The notes below the pieces were generated by a model that had not been told where the DNA came from, searched no databases, and saw only the letters and a list, made by a program, of their open reading frames with translations. From JBFIHZ01 sp041601535 (GTDB lineage Bacteria; Pseudomonadota; Gammaproteobacteria; Xanthomonadales; SZUA-36): a stretch of DNA of 17,168 nt. The stretch's first letter is position 1; the number at the start of each line of letters is the position of its first letter. The DNA is taken from positions 1 to 17,168 of the forward strand of contig JBFIHZ010000049.1 of NCBI GenBank assembly GCA_041601535.1, in the 5' to 3' direction. The translations under genes and the position numbers were made by a program. Positions 7,483 through 15,316 of this stretch are shown here, piece by piece.

Positions 7483-7535
7483 CTGGTTTCTCCTTTCCCG
7501 GCTGCGCACGGCACCGGCCGTCCGCTAAAGCCGCC

Positions 7536-7541
7536 ATTCTA
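7536..7541 (-). promoter_or_regulatory. Candidate -10 box for the aminopeptidase gene
   Basis: On the minus strand TAGAAT (five of six consensus positions) lies about 55 bases upstream of the GTG at 7482. The -35 position 17 bases further upstream is a poor match, so this is a weak call based on the -10 and its position alone. Nearby, TGATACC occurs twice at 7563-7569 and 7573-7579, a 10-base phased direct repeat that could bind a regulator. Confidence 0.3.
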
Positions 7542-7634
7542 ACGCGCCCGCCGCTGCGGAGTTGATACCGGCTGATACCCGCGTACCCGCACCGGATCGT
7601 GTCGTGCCGCTGGGTTGTTGCCGCCCGGCCAGCC

Positions 7635-7640
7635 TATAAT
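7635..7640 (+). promoter_or_regulatory. Consensus -10 box (TATAAT) just before the glnE start
   Basis: A perfect TATAAT ends 6 bases before the ATG at 7647. The -35 region at 17-base spacing (GGGTTG, 7612-7617) is weak. If used, transcription would begin at or within 1-2 bases of the ATG, giving a leaderless mRNA. This fits the absence of any Shine-Dalgarno sequence before that ATG. Confidence 0.4.
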
Positions 7641-7646
7641 TCCCCG

Positions 7647-10442
7647 ATGCCCACACCAAGCCACCAGCCGCACTGGAACCAGCCAGCGGAAACCCCCATC
7701 GCGCAGGCCGAACGCATGCAACACGTGCGCTATTGCAGCCCGTTTGTTGATGAAACCCTGCAACGCCACACCGCCTGGGCGGACGATCTGGATCAGCACC
7801 AGCCTCCCACCGGCGAGCAGCTGCAGCGGCACATCGATCAGCACGGCCTGGACGCCGGCCTGCGCCGCTTCCGCGCCTGCCACATGGTGCGCATTATCTG
7901 GCGCGACCTGTGCGGGCTGGCCAGCCTGGACGAAACCTTTGCCGACCTCACGGCGCTGGCGGAGTGTTGCCTGCAGGCTGCGCTGGACGCCCACTATCAG
8001 CGCCTGGTGGAGAAACACGGCGTGCCGCGTGATGCGGACGGCGCCGCGCAGGCACTGACGGTAATTGGCCTGGGCAAGTTTGGCGGCGGCGAGCTGAACC
8101 TGTCCTCCGATATCGACATTATTTTCTGCTATGGCCACAACGGCGAATGCGACGGTGGCGGCAACCGCCCGCTGTCCAACGAGCAGTTTTTCATTCGCCA
8201 GGCCCGCGCTGTCATTGCCAGCCTGTCGGATATCACCGAGCACGGCTTCTGTTTCCGCGTCGATACCCGCCTGCGGCCTTTCGGGGATTCTGGCCCGCTG
8301 TGCACCAGCCTGGCGGCGCTGGAACAGTATTACCAGCGCGAAGGCCGCGACTGGGAACGCTATGCGCTGATCAAGGCCCGCCCGGTGGCCGGTGACCTGG
8401 ATATGGGCCGGCTGCTGATGCAACAGGTCCGCCCCTTTGTGTACCGGCGCTATATCGACTTCAGCGCAGTGGAAGCTTTGCAGGACATGCACGCCAACGT
8501 GCGCGATGATGCGCGCCGCACCGACCGCCTGGATGACATCAAGCGTGGCCCCGGCGGAATCCGCGAAATCGAATTCCTGGCCCAGTGTTTCCAGTTGCTG
8601 CGCGGCGGCCGCGAGACCAGCCTGCAAACGCCGTCCTTGCAGCAGGCCCTGGCCAGCATCACCGAACTGGGCCTGCTGGATGCTGCCGCGGTCAGCGAAA
8701 TCCGCCAGGATTATGTCTACCTGCGGCAACTGGAAAACCGTATCCAGGCCTTGCGCGACCAGCAAACGCACAGCATGCCGGCCGGTGAGGACCTGCTGCG
8801 GCTGGCCCGCGCCATGGGCCACGGCGCCGATAAAGCTGGCGCGGAGGAACTGCACGGCGAGCTGGCCCGGGTGCGGCAACGGGTGGAACAACGCTTTCGC
8901 GATATTTTTCCTGAACGCGAGCAAAGCACCTCGGACCCGAAGTGGGTGGAGGCCTGGCGCCATATGCAGTCCGGCCGGCAGGACATTGAGCCCGCCGAAG
9001 CATTGCCGGCCGAGCAACCCATGTCCCTGTTCCTGCGCAGCCTGCAGCGCCTGCCGCTCAGCCAGCGCGCGCACCGGCGGCTGGACCAGTTCATGCCGGT
9101 GTTGCTGCAGCGGCTGGACCGGCAGGCGCTGGATGACGACAGCCTGAACCGCATTTTTGATCTGGTGCTGGCCATCTGTCAGCGCAGCGCCTACCTGCTC
9201 CTGCTGGTACAGAACGCCTCCGCACTGGACCGCCTGATCGACCTGTTCCAGCGCAGCACCTGGATCGCCGCCCAGGTCATCCGCTTTCCCGCACTGCTGG
9301 ATGAACTGATCGATCCTTCGCTGGGCCAGCAGATTCCCAGCCGCAGCGAACTGCAGCAAAGCATCAACCGCCTGGGCACAGCCGCGCCGGGCACCGAAAT
9401 GGCGCTGGAAGGGCTGAATTACCTGAAACTGGCCACCACCCTGCGCATCGCGGTCGCGCAACTGGAAGGCAGCCTGACCGGTGAAGATGCCCAGCACGCG
9501 CTGGCGCGCCTGGCCGATGGCGTGCTGCAGGGCGTGCTGGACCTGGCGCGGGGTGAAATCGAGGCCCGCCATGGCCGCTTTCCTCCATTGGAAAACGCGG
9601 ATTCGGAGGAGACCGCCGCGGATGAGGCCGTACGGGACGGCAATACCTTGGCCATCATCGCCTACGGCAGCCTGGGCGCCAACGAGACCGGCTACGAATC
9701 CGACCTGGACATTATTTTCCTGTTCAACGACGCCAGCCATACCTCCGACGGCCAGCGCAGCCTGACGCCGGAGCGCTACTACGCGCGGCTGGCGCAGCGC
9801 CTGCTGAGCTTTCTGACGGCGATGACCCCGGCAGGCCGCCTGTACGAGGTCGATACCCGGCTGCGGCCCAATGGCCGGGCCGGTTCGCTGGTCAGCTCGC
9901 TGGCGGCGTTTTCCGAGTACCAGCTCAAGCAGGCCTGGACCTGGGAATTGCAGGCACTGACCCGGTCGCGTTTCGTGGCGGGTAACCCGCGAACCGGTGA
10001 AAAATTCCGCGAAATCCGCCAGCAGGCCCTGGCGCGGCCGCGCGACCGGCAGGAACTGCAGCGGGAGCTGGCGGATATGCGGGCACGCATGGCGCAAGAG
10101 CACGGTGCCGCAGACGCCGGACCCAAACATCAGCCCGGCGGGCTGGTGGACATCGAATTCCTGATCCAGCTGGGGGTGCTGAGCCTGGCCCACAGCCAGC
10201 CGGACGTGTTGCGGCATACCGCGTCCCTGCAGCAGCTCAAAGCGCTGGTCAAACAGGGCTTTTTCACCGCTGCCGAAGGCGAGGCGCTGCGCATTACCTC
10301 ACTGGCGCTGCGCCAGCAACGCATGCTGGCATCTCTGGTATCGGAGCGGCCGGTGTCATTGCCCCCGCAAGCCAGCCAGGTCGCGGACCTGTATGCGCGG
10401 CTGTTGGGCGAGCCGGATCAGCCGCCAGCCCCATCCGCCTGA
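7647..10442 (+). CDS. glnE: Bifunctional glutamine synthetase adenylyltransferase / adenylyl-removing enzyme
   Basis: 931 residues, close to the roughly 950 of E. coli GlnE. It adds AMP to glutamine synthetase and removes it in response to nitrogen status, signalled through PII. Both nucleotidyltransferase domains are present. The N-terminal adenylyl-removase motif is GLGKFGGGELNLSSDIDIIF (about 138-160). The C-terminal adenylyltransferase motif is AYGSLGANETGYESDLDIIF (about 670-692), and each keeps the paired acidic metal ligands. The second motif has Ser where enterobacterial enzymes have Lys (GYGKLGG), which still fits the general G-S nucleotidyltransferase pattern. RGPGGIREIEFLAQ and GGLVDIEFLIQ mark the conserved PII-uridylyltransferase-like helical segments after each domain. 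The reading frame extends upstream to 7599, but the ATG at 7647 is the first sensible start. It has no Shine-Dalgarno and sits right after a TATAAT. The gene converges on the ELM1-type gene with a 12-base gap. Confidence 0.97.
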   Translation: MPTPSHQPHWNQPAETPIAQAERMQHVRYCSPFVDETLQRHTAWADDLDQHQPPTGEQLQRHIDQHGLDAGLRRFRACHMVRIIWRDLCGLASLDETFADLTALAECCLQAALDAHYQRLVEKHGVPRDADGAAQALTVIGLGKFGGGELNLSSDIDIIFCYGHNGECDGGGNRPLSNEQFFIRQARAVIASLSDITEHGFCFRVDTRLRPFGDSGPLCTSLAALEQYYQREGRDWERYALIKARPVAGDLDMGRLLMQQVRPFVYRRYIDFSAVEALQDMHANVRDDARRTDRLDDIKRGPGGIREIEFLAQCFQLLRGGRETSLQTPSLQQALASITELGLLDAAAVSEIRQDYVYLRQLENRIQALRDQQTHSMPAGEDLLRLARAMGHGADKAGAEELHGELARVRQRVEQRFRDIFPEREQSTSDPKWVEAWRHMQSGRQDIEPAEALPAEQPMSLFLRSLQRLPLSQRAHRRLDQFMPVLLQRLDRQALDDDSLNRIFDLVLAICQRSAYLLLLVQNASALDRLIDLFQRSTWIAAQVIRFPALLDELIDPSLGQQIPSRSELQQSINRLGTAAPGTEMALEGLNYLKLATTLRIAVAQLEGSLTGEDAQHALARLADGVLQGVLDLARGEIEARHGRFPPLENADSEETAADEAVRDGNTLAIIAYGSLGANETGYESDLDIIFLFNDASHTSDGQRSLTPERYYARLAQRLLSFLTAMTPAGRLYEVDTRLRPNGRAGSLVSSLAAFSEYQLKQAWTWELQALTRSRFVAGNPRTGEKFREIRQQALARPRDRQELQRELADMRARMAQEHGAADAGPKHQPGGLVDIEFLIQLGVLSLAHSQPDVLRHTASLQQLKALVKQGFFTAAEGEALRITSLALRQQRMLASLVSERPVSLPPQASQVADLYARLLGEPDQPPAPSA

Positions 10443-10447
10443 GGCGG
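10435..10447. other. Short hairpin at the convergent glnE / ELM1-family gene ends
   Basis: CCGCC and GGCGG flank the glnE TGA stop codon, which forms the 3-base loop. The two convergent stop codons are only 12 bases apart, so any bidirectional transcription end must lie here or inside the genes. There is no T-run on either side, so it is not a classic intrinsic terminator. Confidence 0.3.
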
Positions 10448-10454
10448 GCAGGCA

Positions 10455-11543
10455 CTACCCCAGCAAACCCGACCGCAGCAACTGCCCAGCCACGGCTTGT
10501 GTCTCCCGCAAAACCGGCCGCGGCACGTCTTCGGAAGCCACCGTGCTGCTTGCCGTTGCAACCGCCTGGTCCGATTGCACATAGCCCTGCTGCAGCAGGC
10601 ACTCCACCAGCCGCGCCGGGCGGCCGCGAAGCCCGGCGGCGCCCATGACACTCACCGGTTTGCCGGTGGCGCAGGCCTCGCTGAGCAGGTTGACGCTGTC
10701 CGCGCTGACCAGCAGCCGGTCCGCCGCTGCCAGCACCGCCTGATAGCTTGCCCGGCAAGCCCCCTCCTGCCCCGGCTGCCAGGGGTGCAGGCGGTGCGGG
10801 ACACGGCTACAAGCCTGCCGGAATTCGGCACCGGCCCACGGCGGCGTGCGCGCCGAACACACCAGTTCCAGCGCCGCACCGGACTGCGCTGCCTGCTGTG
10901 CCAGCCCTGTCAGCTGATTCCGCAACCACACCCGTTCAAAGCGGAAGTGCCGTGACGGCCCGCCCAGCAGAACCGCGATGCGGGGACACCCCGGCGGGAG
11001 AGCCGGCCACGAAGCCGCCGGAAGGCTGGCACCGTGCGCCAGCCAGTCCTCATCCACCGGGTTCAGGCTGCCCAGCGTGCGGATGACATTGGGCCCCTGC
11101 ACGCCGTCATGCTGCGGCGTGATCAGCCAGCTGAAGGCTGGCGGCGGCAGGCCGCAGTGCAATATCTGCACGGTTCGGGGCTGGCCTTGCCAGTGCTGCT
11201 GCAGGGCGCGCATGGCCAGCGCGGTGCGCCGGCCGCAGGAAATAATGGCGGCCGGCGGCCCGAGCCCTTGCGCTGCCATGGTCAGCCCGGGCGGCGCCAG
11301 GGCCAACTGCTGTAGCCAGCCATGCGCCCGCAGGCAACCCGTCAGCCCCCGCGGTGCAAGCCACCGCCACGGGGGCCGTAAGGTCACGTTCATCGGCCAT
11401 GCCGGCAGTGGCAGATAATGCGCCAGGGCCTCCGCCTGCCGCCGGTGCCCGGGCCGGTCATCCAGCAACAGCAGCACCCAGCGATCAATTTTGCTCACAT
11501 CCGGACCGGCCGGTGCCGTAGAATAGGCGTTTGCAACCCGCAT
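10455..11543 (-). CDS. ELM1/GtrOC1-like family (DUF1022) protein, putative GT-B glycosyltransferase
   Basis: 362 residues from the ATG at 11543. The family hallmark DDRPGHRRQAEALA lies near residues 28-41. A central LLGGPSRHFRF precedes the second Rossmann-like half, which has ADRLLVSADSVNLLSEA and the following GKPV, a typical GT-B nucleotide-sugar site. The family is named after a plant mitochondrial-fission protein, but bacterial members look like GT-B glycosyltransferases and are common beside LPS genes. The biochemical function is not established, to my knowledge. The start is uncertain: the ATG lacks a good ribosome-binding site, and an in-frame GTG at 11498 would remove 15 unconserved residues. 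It is divergent from the zinc-finger gene and LPS-core genes, and may act on the same cell-envelope glycan. Family call good, role inferred. Confidence 0.82.
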   Translation of the reverse strand: MRVANAYSTAPAGPDVSKIDRWVLLLLDDRPGHRRQAEALAHYLPLPAWPMNVTLRPPWRWLAPRGLTGCLRAHGWLQQLALAPPGLTMAAQGLGPPAAIISCGRRTALAMRALQQHWQGQPRTVQILHCGLPPPAFSWLITPQHDGVQGPNVIRTLGSLNPVDEDWLAHGASLPAASWPALPPGCPRIAVLLGGPSRHFRFERVWLRNQLTGLAQQAAQSGAALELVCSARTPPWAGAEFRQACSRVPHRLHPWQPGQEGACRASYQAVLAAADRLLVSADSVNLLSEACATGKPVSVMGAAGLRGRPARLVECLLQQGYVQSDQAVATASSTVASEDVPRPVLRETQAVAGQLLRSGLLG

Positions 11544-11566
11544 TTACGGACTTGTCCTGCGCCCCA

Positions 11567-11583
11567 GCCCGGCCTGGCCGGGC
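11567..11583. repeat. Perfect GC-rich inverted repeat in the 5' region of the zinc-finger gene
   Basis: GCCCGGCC and its exact reverse complement GGCCGGGC are separated by a single T. It lies in the 65-base gap between the divergent ELM1-family and zinc-finger genes, 13 bases before the latter's GGAG. It could be a protein-binding site or, if transcribed, a stem close to the ribosome-binding site. It has no T-run. Confidence 0.3.
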
Positions 11584-11608
11584 ATGGGTGAATTTTGGAG
11601 ATTTCATT

Positions 11609-11818
11609 GTGACACATGCCACCGACGCAGCAGACCCCACGCTGGGCACCGCCAACACCGAAAACGTCTACCAGGTCAGGCGCGGCGACTTGCCACTGTC
11701 CTGCCCGACGCCGGAACAGAAACTGTGGAATTCGCACCCCCGCGTTTACCTGCCGATAGAAGCGACCGGCGAAGCGACCTGCCCCTACTGCAGCGCTCGT
11801 TACCAGCTGGTTGATTGA
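11609..11818 (+). CDS. Small CHCC zinc-finger domain protein (NDUFS6/YgjM-independent zf-CHCC type)
   Basis: 69 residues. The start chosen is the GTG at 11609 because GGAG lies 8 bases upstream; the frame is open to an ATG at 11531 but the added 26 residues are unlike the family. The domain fills the C-terminal half, with putative zinc ligands Cys32 (LSCPTPEQ), His43 (NSHPRVYLP), and Cys58 and Cys61 (CPYC). This is the short zf-CHCC fold shared with the NDUFS6 subunit of mitochondrial complex I; free-standing proteobacterial versions are about 65 residues and have no settled function. It opens the plus-strand envelope block, ending 23 bases before the GT4 gene, so co-transcription is likely. 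In many Gammaproteobacteria such genes lie near ilvE and LPS-core genes (recollection, not checked here). Confidence 0.85.
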   Translation: MTHATDAADPTLGTANTENVYQVRRGDLPLSCPTPEQKLWNSHPRVYLPIEATGEATCPYCSARYQLVD

Positions 11819-11841
11819 AGCGCGGCTGACCGCGTCCGATC

Positions 11842-12966
11842 ATGCACGTTGTCCAGGTGCTGGTATCCCTGAACCTGGGCGGTTCCGAACTGGTCGCCAT
11901 TGAGCTGGCCGAACACCTGGTGAGTGCCGGCCACCAGGCCACCGTGGTGGCTGCCCACGGCCCGCTGCAGAATCGCCTGGACGCCAGCGGCGCCGCCCAT
12001 CTCGATTGGCCCGTTGGCCGTAAACGGCTGAGCACGCTGGGCTATGTTTCCCGGCTGGCCGACTGGATACGGCAGCACCGCCCCGACGTGATCCATGCGC
12101 ATTCCCGTCTGCCGGCGTGGATCTGCCGGCTGGCCTTGCGGCGGCTGAAGCCCGAGCAGCGGCCGGTATTCATCACCAGCATGCACGGCCACTATTCGGT
12201 CAACCGCTACAGCGCGGTCATGGCCAGCGGCGATTACGTGGTTGCCGTATCCGATCATATCCGCGCGTACACCCTGCACAACTACCCGGTGGCGGATGAA
12301 CAGCGCGTGCGCACCATACACGGCGGCACCAGCCCGCAGGCGTTTCCCTTTGGCTACCGGCCAACGGCGGAGTGGACCTCGCGCATGCTGAACGAATTCC
12401 CGCAACTGCGCGGCCAGCGGCTGTTGTGCCTGCCCGGCCGATTGTCGCGCTACAAGGGCCATGGCGATTTCATCGAGCTGATCGCCGCGCTGGCCGGTGA
12501 GTTTCCGGATGTGCACGGCGTGGTGGTGGGCAAGGCCAAGCCCGGCTCGCGTTTTCGCAGTGAACTGGAAGGACTGGCGGAACGCCACGGTGTGCTGCAG
12601 CGCATCACCTTTGTCGGCGCACGGCTGGACATGGCGGACTGGATGGCCAGCAGCGAACTGGTGTTCAGCCTGTGCAGCGACCCGCCGGAAGCGTTTGGCC
12701 GCACCGTGCCCGAAGCCCTGCACCTGGGCACACCGGTGATCGGCTGGAACCATGGCGGCGTGCAGGAAGTGTTGCAAACCATGTTTCCGGCGGGCGCGGT
12801 TGAACCCGACAATCCGGCCGCCTTGCTGGACAAAGCCCGTGAATTCTTGCGCCAGCCACCCCGTGTTGCGCCCAGCCGGGCGTTTTTACTGGAAACCTCC
12901 ATGCGGCAGACGGAACAGCTGTACCGCGATGCCCTGGCACATGCACCCAGCGGAGAACCCGAATGA
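11842..12966 (+). CDS. Glycosyltransferase family 4 (GT-B), probable LPS core/surface glycan
   Basis: 374 residues, the usual GT4 length. The N-terminal acceptor domain opens with VLVSLNLGGSELVAIELAEHL, the GGxE pattern of this family, and has DVIHAHSR (the start of the HAH segment). The C-terminal donor domain begins around CLPGRLSRYKGHGDFIELI and contains the diagnostic E-x7-E: E283 and E291 in PEAFGRTVPEALHLG, which contact the nucleotide-sugar. It is a cytosolic, membrane-associated retaining transferase, and the sugar and acceptor cannot be told. The ATG at 11842 lacks a strong ribosome-binding site. It ends with an ATGA overlap on the O-antigen ligase gene and sits in an LPS-core-type operon, so core-oligosaccharide extension is the likely job. 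A capsule or exopolysaccharide role cannot be excluded. Confidence 0.92.
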   Translation: MHVVQVLVSLNLGGSELVAIELAEHLVSAGHQATVVAAHGPLQNRLDASGAAHLDWPVGRKRLSTLGYVSRLADWIRQHRPDVIHAHSRLPAWICRLALRRLKPEQRPVFITSMHGHYSVNRYSAVMASGDYVVAVSDHIRAYTLHNYPVADEQRVRTIHGGTSPQAFPFGYRPTAEWTSRMLNEFPQLRGQRLLCLPGRLSRYKGHGDFIELIAALAGEFPDVHGVVVGKAKPGSRFRSELEGLAERHGVLQRITFVGARLDMADWMASSELVFSLCSDPPEAFGRTVPEALHLGTPVIGWNHGGVQEVLQTMFPAGAVEPDNPAALLDKAREFLRQPPRVAPSRAFLLETSMRQTEQLYRDALAHAPSGEPE

Positions 12967-14222
12967 AGCTATTTATGCGGCGCCTGACCAGTGAGTGGCC
13001 CAGCTGGGCTGCCGTGTTGTTTATTGCCTTGCTGCCGTTTGGCCGGCTGTCGGAAATCCCGCTGTCGCTGTTTGCGCTGTCACTGCCCTTCCTGCTGCGG
13101 TCACCGGCACATCGCCAGACCATGCGGCAGGCCCTGCCACTGGTTTTGCCCCTGTTCCTATGCTTCTGGCTGCCGATGGTAATCTCCGTGGTGGATTCCA
13201 TGGTGCCGGATAAAAGCCTGTCGCAAAGCCTGGCAGCCCTGCGTTTTCTGGCGGCGGCCCTGGCCATGGCCGCGCTACTGCACGCCCCCTCATCGCGCTG
13301 GCGGGTGCTGCGCTGGTCAGCCTGGCTGCTGTTGTTCTGGGCATTCGACGGCTTTGTGCAGTTGCTGTTCGGCGCCGATGTGTTCGGCATCGCGATGAAC
13401 CCGGACCGGCTGAACGCGCTGTTCGTGGAAAAATACCAGTTCTACGGCCCCACCCTGGCGATGCTGTCACCGTTGTTGCTGGAATATGCACGGCGCGAAT
13501 GGCCATCCTGGGCCTGGGCGCTGTCGTTCACGCTGATTCTCGGAGCGGTGATGATAGCCGGCATGCGCTCCGGCTGGCTGAGCATGGCCATCGTGCTGGC
13601 CACCTACTTCCTGCTGATGCTCAAGCGTGAGAACCGCGATTTGCGGCGCACTATGCTGACCGTGCCGCTGCTGGCCCTGCTGGTCACCGCGGGAAGTTAT
13701 CTGGCCTCACCGCTGTTCCAGGAGCGCCTGCAGCTGACCCGCGCGGTGGCGACAGGTACCAGCGAGGCCATTGATTACGCCTCGTCCGAGCGCCTGCCCA
13801 TTTTCCGCACCGCGCTGGAAATGTACCGCCATCACCCGGTCAATGGCGTCGGCGTGCGCGCCTTCCCGGCCGCCTACATGGTGTATGCCGAACCCGATGA
13901 TATTCATATCCGCAAATCCGGCGGCGCCTCCGGTGCCACCCACGCGCATAACGTGGTGCTGGAAGTGATGTCCGACACCGGCACCATTGGCCTGCTGGGC
14001 CTGGTGCTGGCCTTGCTGTGGAGCATCCGCGCGGTGCGGCGCGCGACCCCGGCACAACGCCAGGATGCCTTTGCCTACGTGCTGGCCATCGCGCTGGTGC
14101 TGTTTCCGCTGAATTCACACTTTGCCGTGTACGGCACCTATACCTCCTCGCTGGTGTGGTTCCTGGTGGGCCTGTGGGCCGCCACCCTCCGCCAGAGCCC
14201 GGCCACTGCCTCACGGCCGTGA
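12963..14222 (+). CDS. O-antigen ligase family (Wzy_C / WaaL-like) polytopic membrane protein
   Basis: 419 residues with about ten to twelve hydrophobic segments spread through the chain. The conserved periplasmic region has HPVNGVGVRAFPAAYMVYAE followed by a THAHNVVLEVMSDTGTIGLLGL stretch, with HAHN at 327-330, the signature of WaaL O-antigen ligases and Wzy polymerases. A catalytic histidine is conserved in this region in the ligases. In a block with a GT4 and a GT2 gene, WaaL is the better guess: joining undecaprenyl-linked O-antigen to lipid A-core. Polymerase (Wzy) is the alternative. The ATG overlaps the previous stop (ATGA), and its TGA overlaps the GTG of the GT2 gene, so the three are tightly coupled. 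No signal or frame problem is visible. Confidence 0.9.
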   Translation: MKLFMRRLTSEWPSWAAVLFIALLPFGRLSEIPLSLFALSLPFLLRSPAHRQTMRQALPLVLPLFLCFWLPMVISVVDSMVPDKSLSQSLAALRFLAAALAMAALLHAPSSRWRVLRWSAWLLLFWAFDGFVQLLFGADVFGIAMNPDRLNALFVEKYQFYGPTLAMLSPLLLEYARREWPSWAWALSFTLILGAVMIAGMRSGWLSMAIVLATYFLLMLKRENRDLRRTMLTVPLLALLVTAGSYLASPLFQERLQLTRAVATGTSEAIDYASSERLPIFRTALEMYRHHPVNGVGVRAFPAAYMVYAEPDDIHIRKSGGASGATHAHNVVLEVMSDTGTIGLLGLVLALLWSIRAVRRATPAQRQDAFAYVLAIALVLFPLNSHFAVYGTYTSSLVWFLVGLWAATLRQSPATASRP

Positions 14223-14989
14223 ACACGGCCACGGCAAAACCTGCGGAAAACGGCCTGTCGCTGGTCATCACCACCTTTAACAATGCCGCCACGCTGGAAG
14301 CCTGCATCAGCAGCGTACCCTTCGCTGATGACATCCTGGTGCTGGATTCCTTCAGCACCGATGACACCCCCCGCCTGGCGGCAAGCCTCGGTGCCCGGGT
14401 GGTACAGGAAGCGTTTCGCGGTTATGGCGCGCAAAAACAGCGCGCCGTTGAGCTGGCGAAATTCCAGCGGGTTTTACTGCTGGATGCGGACGAAGCCCTG
14501 AGCGCGGAACTGGCCGATGAAATCGCCGGCGTGTTGCAAGACGACGCCCCGCTGCTGCCCTGTCGCCTGCGCCGTGAGGAATGGCTTTACTGGCGCTGGC
14601 CGACAGCCGGCACGCGGCTGACCGATCACTTGCGGCTGTTTGACCGCAACGACATTTATTTTGGCGATCACCCGGTGCATGCCGCAGCGCAGACCCGGCT
14701 GTCCTGCCGCACGCTGCGGGGGCGCCTGCGCCATTACGGGCACGCCGACCTGGCCGGCCAACTTGAACGCATCAATGTTTACACCAGTGGCGCAGCGGAT
14801 CAGCACCATGGCGCAGCGGGGGCGCTGAAGGTGCTGTTCGCCCCAACCGCGGCGTTTCTGCGCGAATACCTGCTCAGGCGCCAGTTTTTGAATGGCTGGG
14901 CCGGTTTCCTGGCAGCACGCATGGCCTCCCTGCACGCCTTTCTGCGCCACGCCAAACGGCTGGAGCAGCGCCGCAAACCACCTCACTGA
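14219..14989 (+). CDS. Glycosyltransferase family 2 (GT-A), WaaE/KdtX-like LPS core enzyme
   Basis: 256 residues from the GTG at 14219, which overlaps the ligase TGA by 4 bases (GTGA). An upstream ATG at 14018 in the same frame would overlap the ligase by about 200 bases and adds unrelated residues, so it is rejected. Motifs: LSLVITTFNNAATLEACISS (about 13-32), the donor-binding DSFSTDDT (near 42-49) and the metal-binding LDADE with D89 and D91. The HYGHADLAGQLERINVYT segment near the C-terminal end is typical of the WaaE/KdtX beta-glucosyltransferase-like branch that decorates the heptose or Kdo region of LPS core. It is cytosolic and peripheral to the membrane. The sugar is not determined. 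It is the last gene of the plus-strand block. Confidence 0.9.
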   Translation: MNTATAKPAENGLSLVITTFNNAATLEACISSVPFADDILVLDSFSTDDTPRLAASLGARVVQEAFRGYGAQKQRAVELAKFQRVLLLDADEALSAELADEIAGVLQDDAPLLPCRLRREEWLYWRWPTAGTRLTDHLRLFDRNDIYFGDHPVHAAAQTRLSCRTLRGRLRHYGHADLAGQLERINVYTSGAADQHHGAAGALKVLFAPTAAFLREYLLRRQFLNGWAGFLAARMASLHAFLRHAKRLEQRRKPPH

Positions 14990-15076
14990 AACCCAGGCTG
15001 TGCCACGGTGGACAGATGTTCCCACCGCACCCCATCCTTTCCCGTCCCGCCCTGTGCTACCCGAAGAGGCTTTAAT

Positions 15077-15116
15077 CTGTTGCGCCGTTACCGGCCGGTG
15101 CGCCTGGTTGCAACAG
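15077..15116. repeat. 40-base stem-loop between convergent genes
   Basis: CTGTTGC at 15077-15083 pairs perfectly with GCAACAG at 15110-15116, and inner GCGC and ACCGGCCGGT segments can pair further. No T-run follows on either strand, so it is not a canonical intrinsic terminator. It could still be a bidirectional transcription end or an RNA-stabilising stem for the facing genes. Confidence 0.35.
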
Positions 15117-15121
15117 CCGGT

Positions 15122-15199
15122 TCAGATCATGGAGCGCAAAATGGACGCGGTAATCAACACAATGGTCAGTAGGAATACCATTCGCAAAACGTTTTTCAC
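15122..15199 (-). CDS. Possible 25-residue single-pass membrane peptide
   Basis: A GTG at 15199 is preceded by AAGGA with 6 bases spacing. The frame encodes 25 residues, ending in TGA at 15122: a basic head (MKNVLR), then a hydrophobic stretch (MVFLLTIVLITASIL) and a tail RSMI, the look of a small inner-membrane peptide. It lies 118 bases downstream of the LpxL-type gene on the same strand, and directly before the stem-loop at 15077-15116. There is no clear promoter of its own. The ribosome-binding site and composition argue for it, but such short ORFs arise by chance, so this is tentative. Confidence 0.3.
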   Translation of the reverse strand: MKNVLRMVFLLTIVLITASILRSMI

Positions 15200-15316
15200 A
15201 GCCTGTCCTTATCCACGGGTGTTCTTTTTGACCACCGCGCCAGCGGGCAACAGCAGTCTTCCGCGCAAGCGGACCGCGAGCACATCTGACGGGATGCAAT
15301 CCGTGGTGCTGCGGGC

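Larger units (their letters stand above)
14990..15316. other. 327-base convergent intergenic region without a long ORF
   Basis: The gap lies between the GT2 gene (plus) and the LpxL-type gene (minus), whose 3' ends face each other. It has one strong inverted repeat (15077-15116) and a possible 25-residue minus-strand ORF (15122-15199). Near 15008-15032 CGGTGG and CCACCG can pair around a 10-base loop, but there is no T-run after it. No tRNA-like cloverleaf and no mobile-element end was recognised. The length is unusual here, as neighbouring genes mostly touch or overlap. Confidence 0.6.

Noticed and set aside
7539..10217. 892-residue open frame on the minus strand
   Set aside because: It lies wholly opposite glnE, which has clear catalytic motifs. 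The translation is Gln/Ala/Gly-rich with no recognisable domain. Such long antisense frames are common in GC-rich codon usage.
11800..12777. 325-residue minus-strand frame
   Set aside because: Opposite the GT4 gene, whose E-x7-E and GGxE motifs make it the real coding strand.
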